DNA of 64,000 nucleotides from Pseudomonas fluorescens (GTDB lineage Bacteria > Pseudomonadota > Gammaproteobacteria > Pseudomonadales > Pseudomonadaceae): positions 62,001 to 126,000 of the forward strand of contig NZ_CABVHK010000009.1 of assembly GCF_902497785.1 (NCBI RefSeq). Direction: 5' to 3'. Each line of letters begins with the position of its first letter. Position 1 is the first letter of the stretch. This document shows positions 33,884 to 43,062 of the stretch, piece by piece. A program made the position numbers and the translations under genes. The notes under the pieces are model-generated. The model saw only the letters and a list, made by a program, of their open reading frames with translations, did no database searches and was not told where the DNA came from.

Positions 33884-35161
33884 TCAGTCCCAGATCACCG
33901 GGAGCGTGGACACGCCTCGCAATTGCGCTCCGCCGATCTGCGGGACGGGTTGGCTCGGGTCGAGTCGCAAGTTGGGAAAGAGGTCGAGGATGGCGTTGAC
34001 AGCGCAGCTGATTTCCACTTTGGCGACGAACTGACCGATACACATGTGCGGGCCGAAGCCAAAACCAAAGGAGGGTTTTGGCTTGCGATCAATGTCGAAT
34101 ACCTCAGGGTTTTCAAACGCATCTTCGTCGCGGTTGGCGGACACCACCATGCACTGGACGAACGAACCCTTGGGGATTTTCACGCCGTGAAATTCCACTT
34201 CCCGGGCGGTTTCGCGCACCTTGAAAGTGGCCACGGGTTCAAAGCGCGTGGTTTCGTCCATCAGCTTGCCGATCAATGAGCGGTCGGCCTTGACGCGTTC
34301 CAGCAAGCCGGGCGTGGTCAAGAGCAAAGTCATTACCGAGCCAAACATGCGCGTGGTGGTTTCGCCCGCGGCTGGCAAAAGCGAGCGAGTGAAGGTGATC
34401 ACCTCGTGGTCATCCAGCGTGCGCCCTTCGTACTCCGCGCGCAGCAAACGCCCGACCACATCATCGCCCTGGCTGCCCTCGGCACGACGTTGCACCACCA
34501 CCTCGGCAAGCGCGTCGTACAGACCTTTGACAGCGATGCCGGCCTGACGTCGCGCTTCAACCATTTTGCTCGGGTCAATCTGGTTGCCGCCGACAATGGC
34601 CAAGGCCCACGCGGCGTATTGCTTGTACTTGGAGGGCTCATCCGAGGGGAAGCCCATCAAAGCGTACATGACGCGAATCGGCAGCTCGAGGCCGAACTTC
34701 ATCAAGTCGGCCTTCTTTGCCGGCAACATCGGCTGGATGTACTCCTCGCGAATCACTTGATCGATCTGCGGGCGCCACTTGTTCACGGTCTCCGGCATAA
34801 AGGCCGGTTGCAGCAAGGCGCGCACCTTACGGTGCTCGTCACCGTCCATGGCAAGAATGATCAAACCATCGAAAAACGCGCCAAGACCTTCGGCAATAAA
34901 ACCGCTGGTATAGGTCGCACCATCGCGCAGGACAGTCATTACATCCTGGTATTTGAACAAGGCGAAGGTCGGGCGAGTGCCCTGCTGGGTGCCGGCATTC
35001 GTCGGCACGCCAAACTGGGTGATGAAGTCGCCTTCATAGATGGGCGATTTCAGCCGTTGCTCGCGGCACACCGCGTGAATATCCAGGTCGGTGCCCCGAT
35101 ACATTTCCGACACAGCGGAGTATGCGGTTGCCAGGTCCAGTGCTGCGCTTTCGTTGCTCAT
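33884..35161 (-). CDS. Cytochrome P450 monooxygenase (second copy)
   Basis: A 425-residue P450 closely similar to that at 4.2 kb and identical in length, with the same haem loop (FGFGPHMCIG, Cys374), ExxR (ETTR) and an I-helix AAGETT. The start MSNESA at 35161 follows AGGAG by 6 bases; the longer in-frame reading runs through the promoter. It heads a run of five genes (P450, unknown, SDR, MFS, SnoaL). It is divergent from a TetR gene across a perfect palindrome. Unlike the first copy it lacks the 25-bp motif, suggesting separate control and perhaps a different substrate. Confidence 0.95.
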   Translation of the reverse strand: MSNESAALDLATAYSAVSEMYRGTDLDIHAVCREQRLKSPIYEGDFITQFGVPTNAGTQQGTRPTFALFKYQDVMTVLRDGATYTSGFIAEGLGAFFDGLIILAMDGDEHRKVRALLQPAFMPETVNKWRPQIDQVIREEYIQPMLPAKKADLMKFGLELPIRVMYALMGFPSDEPSKYKQYAAWALAIVGGNQIDPSKMVEARRQAGIAVKGLYDALAEVVVQRRAEGSQGDDVVGRLLRAEYEGRTLDDHEVITFTRSLLPAAGETTTRMFGSVMTLLLTTPGLLERVKADRSLIGKLMDETTRFEPVATFKVRETAREVEFHGVKIPKGSFVQCMVVSANRDEDAFENPEVFDIDRKPKPSFGFGFGPHMCIGQFVAKVEISCAVNAILDLFPNLRLDPSQPVPQIGGAQLRGVSTLPVIWD

Positions 35162-35254
35162 CAGGAGCTCCTGTCTTGTTTTTATTCTTCTTGCACACCA
35201 AGATTGTCCGGCTGCCGACCCATGGTATGTGGTTGTGTCTGCGCCGGTAGTCCG

Positions 35255-35281
35255 CTTCGTTTGACTTGGGGTCAAACGAAG
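35255..35281. promoter_or_regulatory. TetR operator palindrome
   Basis: A perfect inverted repeat of 11-bp arms, CTTCGTTTGAC / GTCAAACGAAG, with a 5-base centre. It lies in the gap between the divergent P450 (94 bp) and TetR (63 bp) genes. Size and placement suit a TetR dimer site controlling both directions. Confidence 0.75.
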
Positions 35282-35343
35282 GCCCCCGGGGAAATGCTTC
35301 AAGGTGTGAATAACCTGGCCAAAACTGGCATGAGGAGGACGAG

Positions 35344-36009
35344 GTGGCGGTAAAGGCAGGAGAAGGTGGCGAACAGGGCAAACGCAATACGATGAATCGC
35401 CTGCTCGCGGCAGCGCGCGTGGAGTTCGCCAGAAAAGGCCTGGCCGGTGCGCGCGTGGAAGAAATTGCCCGGGAAGCCGGCGTTACCAAACAGCTGGTCT
35501 ACCACTACTACAACTCCAAGGAAGGCCTGTTTGTAGCGGTACTGGATGAGTCTTCGGACAACATCATGTCCGAGCTGGTCAACCTCAATGTCGAAGAGCT
35601 TTCACCGCCAGTGGCGATGCGCGCCGTGCTCAATCATTTTTTTGACCAGTACCGTCTGGACCCCTTCCTCGGCAGCCTGGCGCTGGAAGGCATTCGCTAC
35701 CATGACACCCACGAAACACCTCGCAACCATTTTCTGGAAATGGCACCGAAGCTGATCGCCAAGCTCGACGCGATTTTGTTGCGGGGTGCGGCCAGTGGTG
35801 ATTTTCGCGCAGACATCAACCCGCGCCTGTTGTTGGCCAGCGCTTCGCTGGTGACTACTGGCTGGTTCACCAACCGCTATTCGATGTCGGCACTTGCCGG
35901 GCTGGATACGGACTCGGAGCAAGGCATGGCCACCTGGCGTCAGTACTCGGCGGATTTTGTGCTGGCGAGTATTTCGCTGGGCGCAGAAAAAAACGTCGAC
36001 GGCGTTTAA
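35344..36009 (+). CDS. TetR-family transcriptional regulator
   Basis: A 221-residue TetR regulator. HTH at residues 20-65 (LLAAARVEFARKGLAGARVEEIAREAGVTKQLVYHYY, in parts). A GTG start at 35344 is supported by GAGGAGG five bases upstream; a later ATG would cut into the first helix. It is divergent from the P450 gene and probably binds the palindrome at 35255-35281 as repressor of the second P450 operon. Ligand unknown. Confidence 0.9.
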   Translation: MAVKAGEGGEQGKRNTMNRLLAAARVEFARKGLAGARVEEIAREAGVTKQLVYHYYNSKEGLFVAVLDESSDNIMSELVNLNVEELSPPVAMRAVLNHFFDQYRLDPFLGSLALEGIRYHDTHETPRNHFLEMAPKLIAKLDAILLRGAASGDFRADINPRLLLASASLVTTGWFTNRYSMSALAGLDTDSEQGMATWRQYSADFVLASISLGAEKNVDGV

Positions 36010-36042
36010 GCACCGTTCACACACTCTCGCCCAATGAGCTTT

Positions 36043-36072
36043 CCCTGTGGAAGCAGGCTTGTTCCCACAGGG
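36043..36072. repeat. REP-like hairpin between convergent genes
   Basis: Inverted repeat CCCTGTGG(A)A...T(T)CCCACAGGG of 30 bp with core AGCAGGCTTG, of the REP type of pseudomonads. It lies between the TetR gene and the CrtI-like gene and may act as a bidirectional terminator. Confidence 0.6.
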
Positions 36073-36108
36073 GGGGGTTGCTTAGGGGCTTGGAATCAGC
36101 GACCCGCT

Positions 36109-37713
36109 TCAGTCAGCCTTTTTACGCAAATACTTGCTCACCCGCTTGGCCGCCAACCGCCCGGCCATGCCGTTTACCCCACCGCCCGGATGAATGCCGG
36201 CACTCCCTAAATACAGTCCCGCCACCGGCAAGGTATCGCCTCCCAAACCGTACGCCGGGCGCATGGTGCTCGAGCGCATCGAGGTGGTGTCGATATGCAC
36301 CACGCAGCCATTCACCGTGTTCAAGCGCGCAGTAAAATCCGGAGCAGCCTCGATATGTCGGCCAATCACCTGCCCCTCGATCCCATCGATGTAGTCATAC
36401 AGCTGTTCCTGCACCTGGTCGGCCACCCGCTCACGCAGCGCGTCCCAACCTTCATTGGGATTCACCGGCATCACCGGCGGATAGATGTACAACACATCCT
36501 GCCCGGTTGGCGCTTGTGAAGGGTCGGCCGCACTGGGTGCGGCCACGGTGATATAGGGCAACTTCGGTACTTCACCACGGGCGCAGGCGGCGAAGTTTTC
36601 CAGCACGGCTTCTTCGGTGCCGATCAGCATGACGGTTTTACGCAAATCCACGCCATCGCCGCGAATGGCAGCAAAACGCGGCAAAGAAATCTGCCCACGC
36701 AGGGCAACATCCACCTTCAATGGTCCCGACCCTCTGCCGTTAGCAGGTGCCATGGCGATACGGGTCAGCAGGTGTTGAGGGATTTCACCACGGGTAACCA
36801 TGTCCAACGCCGGCTTGGGGTGGCAGCCGGCAATGACCGCACGTGCGGTGAACTGACGACCATCAGCCAGTTTCACGCCTTTGATCAGACCGTCCCTGGC
36901 AACGATTTCACTGACGCTGGCCGACACCAGCACTTGCCCGCCCAGCTCTTCCAGTCGAGTCTGCATGGCATTGCTCAACTGCTGCATGCCACCCAATACC
37001 CGGCCCACGCCAAAACGATGAAGGAAACCGAGCAAGGCGTAATAGATGCCACCGCCATCGGCGCTGATATCCCCTGCCAGCCCAGTGAGTGCACACATCG
37101 CGGAAATGGTCACCGGATGCTCGAAGCGCTCACGTGCCGCCTGCAACGCGGAGCCTGTCATCAGCGCCATCAGCTCGGGTTTCAGCGCTTTGTGTTTGAT
37201 GGCGGTGCCAAGCATTTTCAGCTTCACGCCGAGGTTTGTTTTGGCCGGGTCGACACGCATCATCGGCAGCGCGATATCGAGGAACATGTCGATGACTTTC
37301 ATGAACTGCAGAAACGCCTCGGCATCCTTGCTGCTGAACCGGCGGATCTCGGCGGCGGTTTTCTCGCGATCGCGCCAGAAGATCAGAGATTGGCCATCCG
37401 GATGCAAGTACACATACCCCGGCGCAAGCTCTATCGATTTGAAACCGTGTCGATCAAGTCCCAGCTCCGCTGGCACATGGGAATGCACGCGCATCGACAT
37501 CATGTCCAGGGCACAGGGATGAACCAGATGCTGCGGCGCTTCGGGTATCAGGTAACCCGAGGAGGCCATCCCGCCGACCTTGTCCAATGCCTCCAGAACC
37601 AGCACCTTCTTGCCTTCCAGGCCCAGGTAGCAGCCAGCCGAAAGGCCATTGGTGCCACCGCCGACGATGATCACATCAAAATCCGTAGTGCTCGCATTTT
37701 GGTTCTGGTTCAT
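36109..37713 (-). CDS. FAD-dependent oxidoreductase, CrtI/phytoene desaturase-like
   Basis: A 534-residue flavoprotein. N-terminal dinucleotide fold VIIVGGGTNGLSAGCYLG followed by KVLVLEALDKVGGMASS. The C-terminal FAD/substrate motif YLGSAGIHPGGGVNGMAG is typical of carotenoid desaturases and isomerases. It is the last gene of the long operon that begins with DUF1302. It could desaturate a non-aromatic abietane ring or an intermediate. The start has no strong Shine-Dalgarno; a TTG is one codon upstream. Confidence 0.85.
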   Translation of the reverse strand: MNQNQNASTTDFDVIIVGGGTNGLSAGCYLGLEGKKVLVLEALDKVGGMASSGYLIPEAPQHLVHPCALDMMSMRVHSHVPAELGLDRHGFKSIELAPGYVYLHPDGQSLIFWRDREKTAAEIRRFSSKDAEAFLQFMKVIDMFLDIALPMMRVDPAKTNLGVKLKMLGTAIKHKALKPELMALMTGSALQAARERFEHPVTISAMCALTGLAGDISADGGGIYYALLGFLHRFGVGRVLGGMQQLSNAMQTRLEELGGQVLVSASVSEIVARDGLIKGVKLADGRQFTARAVIAGCHPKPALDMVTRGEIPQHLLTRIAMAPANGRGSGPLKVDVALRGQISLPRFAAIRGDGVDLRKTVMLIGTEEAVLENFAACARGEVPKLPYITVAAPSAADPSQAPTGQDVLYIYPPVMPVNPNEGWDALRERVADQVQEQLYDYIDGIEGQVIGRHIEAAPDFTARLNTVNGCVVHIDTTSMRSSTMRPAYGLGGDTLPVAGLYLGSAGIHPGGGVNGMAGRLAAKRVSKYLRKKAD

Positions 37714-37810
37714 CAATTAATTCCAAGTCGAGTTCAACCACAGCGGCGCGCGGCGGCTATGGCGGCAAAGATCAGCCGCGGCGCACCGCACGGGATGCGC
37801 CGGGCAAGGG

Positions 37811-38632
37811 TTACATGCCGGTGCGGCCCATCTGCGCAAACAGCGCGCGCATCGCCACCAGGGAGGGGGTGTGGCTGCTGAAACCACCATCAGCGACCAG
37901 CGTGGTGCCCGTGACAAATGAGGATTCGTCACTGGCCAGGAACGCCACCACATCGGCAATCTGCCGAGGCGTGCCCAGCTCGGCAGTGCAGTGGTTGTCG
38001 CGCAGGATGTCGAGCAAGGGTTCAGGCATGGCGTGTTCCGAAGGCGCCAGGCCGATCTGCACGGCGTTGCCGCGAATGCCTTGTTTGCCGTATTGCGAGG
38101 CGACCATGCGCGGCAGCATCATCAGCCCCGCCTTGGAGGTGGCGTAGCCGGTCAGGGACATATCGCCCTGCATGCCCAGACCCGAGGTGGCGAAGATAAT
38201 CGAGCCCTTGCCGTTCTCCAGCATGACCGGAATCACATGCTTGGTGCACAGCACCGCGCCACGCAGGTTGACGGCGATGGCGCGGTCCCAGGCCTGCATG
38301 TCGAGGTTGACGAAATCGCGGTCTAGCTGACGTTGCTCGGCGTTCAGGATCGCCGCGTTGTTGTGCAGAATGTCGATACGGCCGAAATGCTGTTTAACCT
38401 GAGCAACCATCGCGCGCACGGCGTCTTCCGAGGAGACGTCGGTGGCGATCGCCAAGGCTTGATGCCCCTCGGCGAGGAGTGACTGGGCCACAGCTGTGGC
38501 CCCCTCGAAATTGATATCGACCACCGCAATACTTGCACCATGCGACGCCAGCACCCGTGCGCACTCAGCGCCCAGGCCGCCACCGGAGCCGGTAATAATG
38601 GCCACTCGTCCTGCCAGTTTTCCTGTGCTCAT
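37811..38632 (-). CDS. Short-chain dehydrogenase/reductase
   Basis: A 273-residue SDR: TGSGGGLGAE, HNNAAILN, FATSGLGMQG and catalytic YATSK. Ends VTGTTLVADGGFSSH plus an extension. AAGGAA precedes the ATG. Thirty bp after the crotonase gene in the DUF1302-MMPL operon. Role: hydroxyl/ketone interconversion of a pathway intermediate, inferred from family. Confidence 0.9.
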   Translation of the reverse strand: MSTGKLAGRVAIITGSGGGLGAECARVLASHGASIAVVDINFEGATAVAQSLLAEGHQALAIATDVSSEDAVRAMVAQVKQHFGRIDILHNNAAILNAEQRQLDRDFVNLDMQAWDRAIAVNLRGAVLCTKHVIPVMLENGKGSIIFATSGLGMQGDMSLTGYATSKAGLMMLPRMVASQYGKQGIRGNAVQIGLAPSEHAMPEPLLDILRDNHCTAELGTPRQIADVVAFLASDESSFVTGTTLVADGGFSSHTPSLVAMRALFAQMGRTGM

Positions 38633-38662
38633 GCTCTGTTCCTTATTGTTTTGAGTGGCGCT

Positions 38663-39481
38663 TTACTCGCCGGTAAATCGCGGTTCGCGCCGTTCACTGA
38701 ACGCCTGGGCCGCCTCGCGGGCATCCTTGGTCGGGGCCAGCAAGGCGAACAGATCAAGCTCCAGGTCCAGGCCACGTTTGAGGTCCATGTCCAGCGCCGC
38801 CCGTGCTGCCTGTTTGACAAACGCCGACGCGGTGGGTGGTTTGACGGCGATGCGCTGAGCAAAGGCCCGTACTTCGTCCAGCAGGCTGGCGTTGTCGCTG
38901 GCCAGGCGGCTGACCAGACCAATGCGCTGCGCTTGTTCGGCGCCCACCCGGTCACCGGTGAGCAACATGTCCAATGCCTGACCCGGCGCCACCACTCGGG
39001 ACAGTCGTTGCGTACCGCCGCCGCCGGGAATCAGCCCCAGGCCGGTTTCCGGCAGGGCGAACACGGCATCGGGCGCGGCGAAGCGGATGTCACACGCCAG
39101 CACCAGTTCCAACCCACCGCCCATGCAATAACCATGAATGGCAGCGATCACCGGTTTGCTGATGCCATCCAGCGCTTCGATCCAGCGCACCTGTTCCATG
39201 CGCTGCCGCACTTGCAGGCTCGATTCCGGGCCACGACGCTCCTTGATATCAGCACCCGCACAAAAGCCTCGCTCACCTTCCCCGCGAATCACGATCACGC
39301 GAATGTCCGGGTCTTGCTGCAACAGCGCCAGTGCTTGCGGCACGCCCTGACGAATATCGTCGTTGATGGCGTTGATCTGCCGGGGCCGGGTCAGTACCAC
39401 CCAACCCACCATGGCATCACGCTCAAGGCGCACCGCATCGTTGATCAAAACGGGAGACTGCGGTTCTTGCGCTGTGCTCAT
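38663..39481 (-). CDS. Enoyl-CoA hydratase (crotonase)
   Basis: A 272-residue crotonase with both catalytic Glu residues: GGGLELVLACD and LPETGLGLIPGGGG. Oxyanion segment GFCAGADIKER. In contrast to the partial crotonase at the left edge, this looks like a true hydratase. Its ATG overlaps the stop of the two-domain VOC gene (ATGA). It hydrates a 2-enoyl-CoA in beta-oxidation of a side chain or ring fragment. Confidence 0.92.
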   Translation of the reverse strand: MSTAQEPQSPVLINDAVRLERDAMVGWVVLTRPRQINAINDDIRQGVPQALALLQQDPDIRVIVIRGEGERGFCAGADIKERRGPESSLQVRQRMEQVRWIEALDGISKPVIAAIHGYCMGGGLELVLACDIRFAAPDAVFALPETGLGLIPGGGGTQRLSRVVAPGQALDMLLTGDRVGAEQAQRIGLVSRLASDNASLLDEVRAFAQRIAVKPPTASAFVKQAARAALDMDLKRGLDLELDLFALLAPTKDAREAAQAFSERREPRFTGE

Positions 39482-40449
39482 ACAGGGCACTCCTCGAACT
39501 CGAAGACCTGGCCATTGAGTTCTTGTGGGTCGATCTTGATCAACGCACGGCCGCCGACGGCCTCGGAGGATTCGATCCACTGGAACCGCGTGCCGCGTGA
39601 CCGCAGATCCTCGGCCTTGGCAGCCAGATCGTTGACACCGATGCGGATGTAGTACGGACCCGGCCCCCAGTTATTGACGTAGTGGCCGGCGTCGGTGTTC
39701 CAGTAGGTCGCCTCGAGGACATCGAGGGTGGCACTGTTCGGCACGGTGAAACCCATACGCGCACGGCGGTAACCTTCGCTGCCGATGCTCTCGACCGGCC
39801 CGCTCGGTTCCCAATCGAGGTTGGTCGAGACCTTACGCAGGGTTTCATCGAGGTCGCGTACCAGGAAGCCACGGGCGGTGACGCGGACCATGTCGCCGGG
39901 CTTGAGATCACGCGGCTGCATCGGTGGCAACTGATACGTTTCCGGCGGCATCTGCAAAGGCTCGGTCGGCATGATCTCAATGCACAAACCGCCATCCACC
40001 GTGGGCTGGTAATACGGTTGCTCGGGAGTGGCACCCAGCCATAAGCGGTCGAAGGGCATTTCCGGGGTGCGCTGCGCCATGCGGAAAGGCAAGCGACGAC
40101 GCATCAGTTTGTCTACCAGCGCGTCGAACTTGTCCCCGTGCAGGGCCAGCACGATGGAGTGCGTGATCATCGGCCGATGATGCCCCTGGAAATCCTTCAG
40201 GCTTTCCAGAAAGTCATGGAACAACGGATCACCGGGGTTCGGCCGATCCAGGTGCCACTGCGGTTCGATGCGCGTAGGCGACACCGCGAGGGATTTGTGT
40301 ACCCGCAGGAAATGCGCAATATACGGGTGATTATCGAACGCCTGGCGCCAGCGTTCGTGTTTGTAGATGCCGAGCTTGTCGACCAACATTTCCGTCATGC
40401 CGTCCGGGTCCGGAACCATCATGTCGGCACTCATCAATAACTCGAACAT
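39478..40449 (-). CDS. Two-domain VOC/glyoxalase-like protein (possible ring-cleavage dioxygenase)
   Basis: A 323-residue protein with two VOC halves: the first around HHRPMITHSIVLAL and the second from MVRVTARGFLVRDLDETL to the end FEFEECPV. The H-H-E triad of extradiol dioxygenases is not clear to me; His and Glu candidates are present, but the catalytic role is uncertain. AAGGAG precedes the ATG. It lies between the MMPL transporter and crotonase. Function could be ring cleavage, isomerisation or binding. Confidence 0.75.
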   Translation of the reverse strand: MFELLMSADMMVPDPDGMTEMLVDKLGIYKHERWRQAFDNHPYIAHFLRVHKSLAVSPTRIEPQWHLDRPNPGDPLFHDFLESLKDFQGHHRPMITHSIVLALHGDKFDALVDKLMRRRLPFRMAQRTPEMPFDRLWLGATPEQPYYQPTVDGGLCIEIMPTEPLQMPPETYQLPPMQPRDLKPGDMVRVTARGFLVRDLDETLRKVSTNLDWEPSGPVESIGSEGYRRARMGFTVPNSATLDVLEATYWNTDAGHYVNNWGPGPYYIRIGVNDLAAKAEDLRSRGTRFQWIESSEAVGGRALIKIDPQELNGQVFEFEECPV

Positions 40450-40495
40450 TGTTCTCTCCTTGCAGTTGCCAGCCAGGTCTGTGCCCGGCTATTAG

Positions 40496-43027
40496 TCAGC
40501 GGACACGCCGGGGTAAGGCGAGCTCGGTCAATTGGGGTGCAGGTGCGCTGGCCGCGGGTTTGCGCGGTTCCTGTTGGGCGCGCGCGTCCTCCAGATCGAG
40601 GGTCACGCCGGCCTTGGAGTTGCCTTTCGGGTTGAGCAGGTAATGCGAGAGGGCCGGGATCAGCACCAGCGCACCGAGCATGTTCCACAGGAACATGAAG
40701 GTCAGCAGAATGCCCATGTCCGCCTGGAACTTGATCGGCGACCAGGCCCAGGTAATCACCCCGGCGGCCATGGTCAGGCCAACGAGCGCCACGACCCGAC
40801 CGGTGAAATCCAGCGAGCGGCGATACGCAACCGCCAGGCTTCCACCGCGTTCCTGCACCGCCAGTTGCACACTGAGCAGATACAGCGCGTAGTCCACGCC
40901 GACACCGACACCCACGGCGATTACCGGCAAGGTGGCTACTTTCAGGCCGATCCCCAACCAGACCATCAGCGCCTTGCAGATGATCGTAGTCATCAGCAAA
41001 GGAATCAGCGCCACCAGGGTTGCGCGCCAACTGCGGAAGGTCAGCAGGCAGAGCAAGGCCGTAGCGCCATACACGGCCAGGTACATGGTGATGATGCCCT
41101 TCTCTACCTCAATGTTAGTGGCGGCCTCGATCCCGGCATTACCCGCAGCCAGGAGGAATTCCACAGGCTGCTCGGCGCCAGCGGGTGTGTTGTTTTCCTT
41201 GGCGAACTCTTCAGAAACTTTCAACACCCGGCTCAGTGTGTCGGCTTTGTGATCAGCCAGGTAGGCGATCAATGGAGTGACCGAGCACTGCTGGTTGGTG
41301 ATGCCCGGTGCAGAAATCATCGCGGCATCCACCGCCGAGTTGGTGATCGCCTGGTCGCGGCTGATGCTCAACCATTTCGGGCTGCCTTCAGCCATGCCGG
41401 AGCTGATCATGCGCACGGTTTCGGCCAGCGACTGGGTGGTTTGTACACCAGGCGTCTGGCGCAGGCGCCAGGCCAGTTTGTCCATGCTTTGCAGCGACTG
41501 GTACAGACGGCAGCTGTCTTCGTTGGTCTTCATGATGACCACGAACTGGTCACTGGAAAGTCCGTAGTGGCTGGTGATGTAGGCGTTATCGCGGTTATAG
41601 CGCGAATCCGCACGCAACTCCGGTGCACCGGGATCCAGATCACCGACCTTGAGGTGCATCATCACCACGCTGCCAATCAGCGTCACCACCAGCGATACGG
41701 CAATCACCGCCGTGGCCATCGGCCGTTCGGTGAAGCGATCCAGGCCGCTCCACAGACGCCCGAGAAAACCGCGGTTTTCTGCGCCGGCCTGATCTTTGGC
41801 GATGGCGATACGCGCGGCTTTCTTACTGACGCCCAGGTACGACAACGCCACCGGAATCAGCAGCAACTTGGTGAAAATCAGCACGGCGACACCAATGCTG
41901 GTGGTCAGTGCCAGGTCGCGAATCACCGGAATATCAATGATCACCAGCACGGCAAAACCAACGATATTGGTCAGGAGCGCAGTCAAGCCAGTGAGAAACA
42001 AGCGGCGGAAGGTATAGCGCGCAGCAATGTATTTATGGGTGCCACGGCCAATGTCCTGAAGAATGCCGTTCATTTTTTGCGTGCCGTGGGAGATCCCGAT
42101 GGCAAAAATCAGGAACGGCACCAGGATGGAGTAAGGGTCCAGTTCGTAGCCGAGGAGTTGCATCAAACCCAGCAACCACACCACCCCCGCCACTGCCACG
42201 CTCACCAGCAGCAAGGTACTGCGCAGGCAGCGTGTATAGAAATAGACGAACAACCCGGCGATCAGTACCGATGCGCCAAAGAACAGCATGACCGAATACA
42301 GGCCGTCGATCAGGTCGCCCACCAGCTTGCTGAAACCCACAATGTGGATGCCCACTTTGTCACTTTCCAGCGAGCGAATCTGCGCTTCCAGTTGCTTGGA
42401 AAAATCACCGTAATCCAGGGGTTGTCCGGTCTGCGGATTGGTATCGAGCAGCGGCGCGACAATCATGCTCGACCGGCCGTCGTTCGCCACCAGGTTGCCA
42501 ATGATCCCGGAACGCATAATGTTGCGGCGCAAGGCCGTGATCGATTTGTCACTGCCGTCGTAATCCGATGGCATGACCGCACCGCCATCAATGCCCTCCT
42601 CCGTCACTTCTTTCCAGCGAACGATGGGCATCCACAGCGATTTCATCCAGGAGCGGTCGATGCCTGGAATCAGGTACAGGGTGTCGTTGACCTTTTGCAG
42701 CGCCAGCAGATAGTCGGCGTCGTAGATATCACCGGATTTGTTTTCCACCACGACGCGAATGCTGTTGCCCAGGCCTGGCAACTGGTTTTTATACGCCAGG
42801 TAATTCTTGATGTAAGGGCTGGAGCTGGGAATCATTTTTTCGAAGCTGGCATTGACTTGCAGCCGTGTAGCGAAGAAGCCCAGCACCACAGTGGCGAGCA
42901 AGCAGGCAACGACGACCACCATGCGATGACGGAATATGACCCGTTCAAACCAGCCACCGGAGTTTTTGTCAAAGTCCTCCAGGTTGGCAATCACTGGCAT
43001 CCCGCTGTTGAATTTTTGCTCGACCAT
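40496..43027 (-). CDS. RND/MMPL-family transporter
   Basis: An 843-residue inner-membrane exporter of the MMPL (PF03176) type. Two repeats of one plus five hydrophobic segments flank large periplasmic loops: first membrane segment VVVACLLATVVLGFFATRL, later LFFGASVLIAGLFVYFY and VIAVGVGVGVDYALYL. No lipid-specific domain is seen. MMPL proteins with DUF1302, DUF1329 and YCF48 neighbours recur in degraders of hydrophobic compounds. It is the fourth gene of an operon starting with the outer-membrane protein; a trans-envelope path for resin acids is inferred. Confidence 0.9.
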   Translation of the reverse strand: MVEQKFNSGMPVIANLEDFDKNSGGWFERVIFRHRMVVVVACLLATVVLGFFATRLQVNASFEKMIPSSSPYIKNYLAYKNQLPGLGNSIRVVVENKSGDIYDADYLLALQKVNDTLYLIPGIDRSWMKSLWMPIVRWKEVTEEGIDGGAVMPSDYDGSDKSITALRRNIMRSGIIGNLVANDGRSSMIVAPLLDTNPQTGQPLDYGDFSKQLEAQIRSLESDKVGIHIVGFSKLVGDLIDGLYSVMLFFGASVLIAGLFVYFYTRCLRSTLLLVSVAVAGVVWLLGLMQLLGYELDPYSILVPFLIFAIGISHGTQKMNGILQDIGRGTHKYIAARYTFRRLFLTGLTALLTNIVGFAVLVIIDIPVIRDLALTTSIGVAVLIFTKLLLIPVALSYLGVSKKAARIAIAKDQAGAENRGFLGRLWSGLDRFTERPMATAVIAVSLVVTLIGSVVMMHLKVGDLDPGAPELRADSRYNRDNAYITSHYGLSSDQFVVIMKTNEDSCRLYQSLQSMDKLAWRLRQTPGVQTTQSLAETVRMISSGMAEGSPKWLSISRDQAITNSAVDAAMISAPGITNQQCSVTPLIAYLADHKADTLSRVLKVSEEFAKENNTPAGAEQPVEFLLAAGNAGIEAATNIEVEKGIITMYLAVYGATALLCLLTFRSWRATLVALIPLLMTTIICKALMVWLGIGLKVATLPVIAVGVGVGVDYALYLLSVQLAVQERGGSLAVAYRRSLDFTGRVVALVGLTMAAGVITWAWSPIKFQADMGILLTFMFLWNMLGALVLIPALSHYLLNPKGNSKAGVTLDLEDARAQQEPRKPAASAPAPQLTELALPRRVR

Positions 43028-43062
43028 TTTTTCTTTCTCGTAGGGGAATCGTGCCGGGGGCT

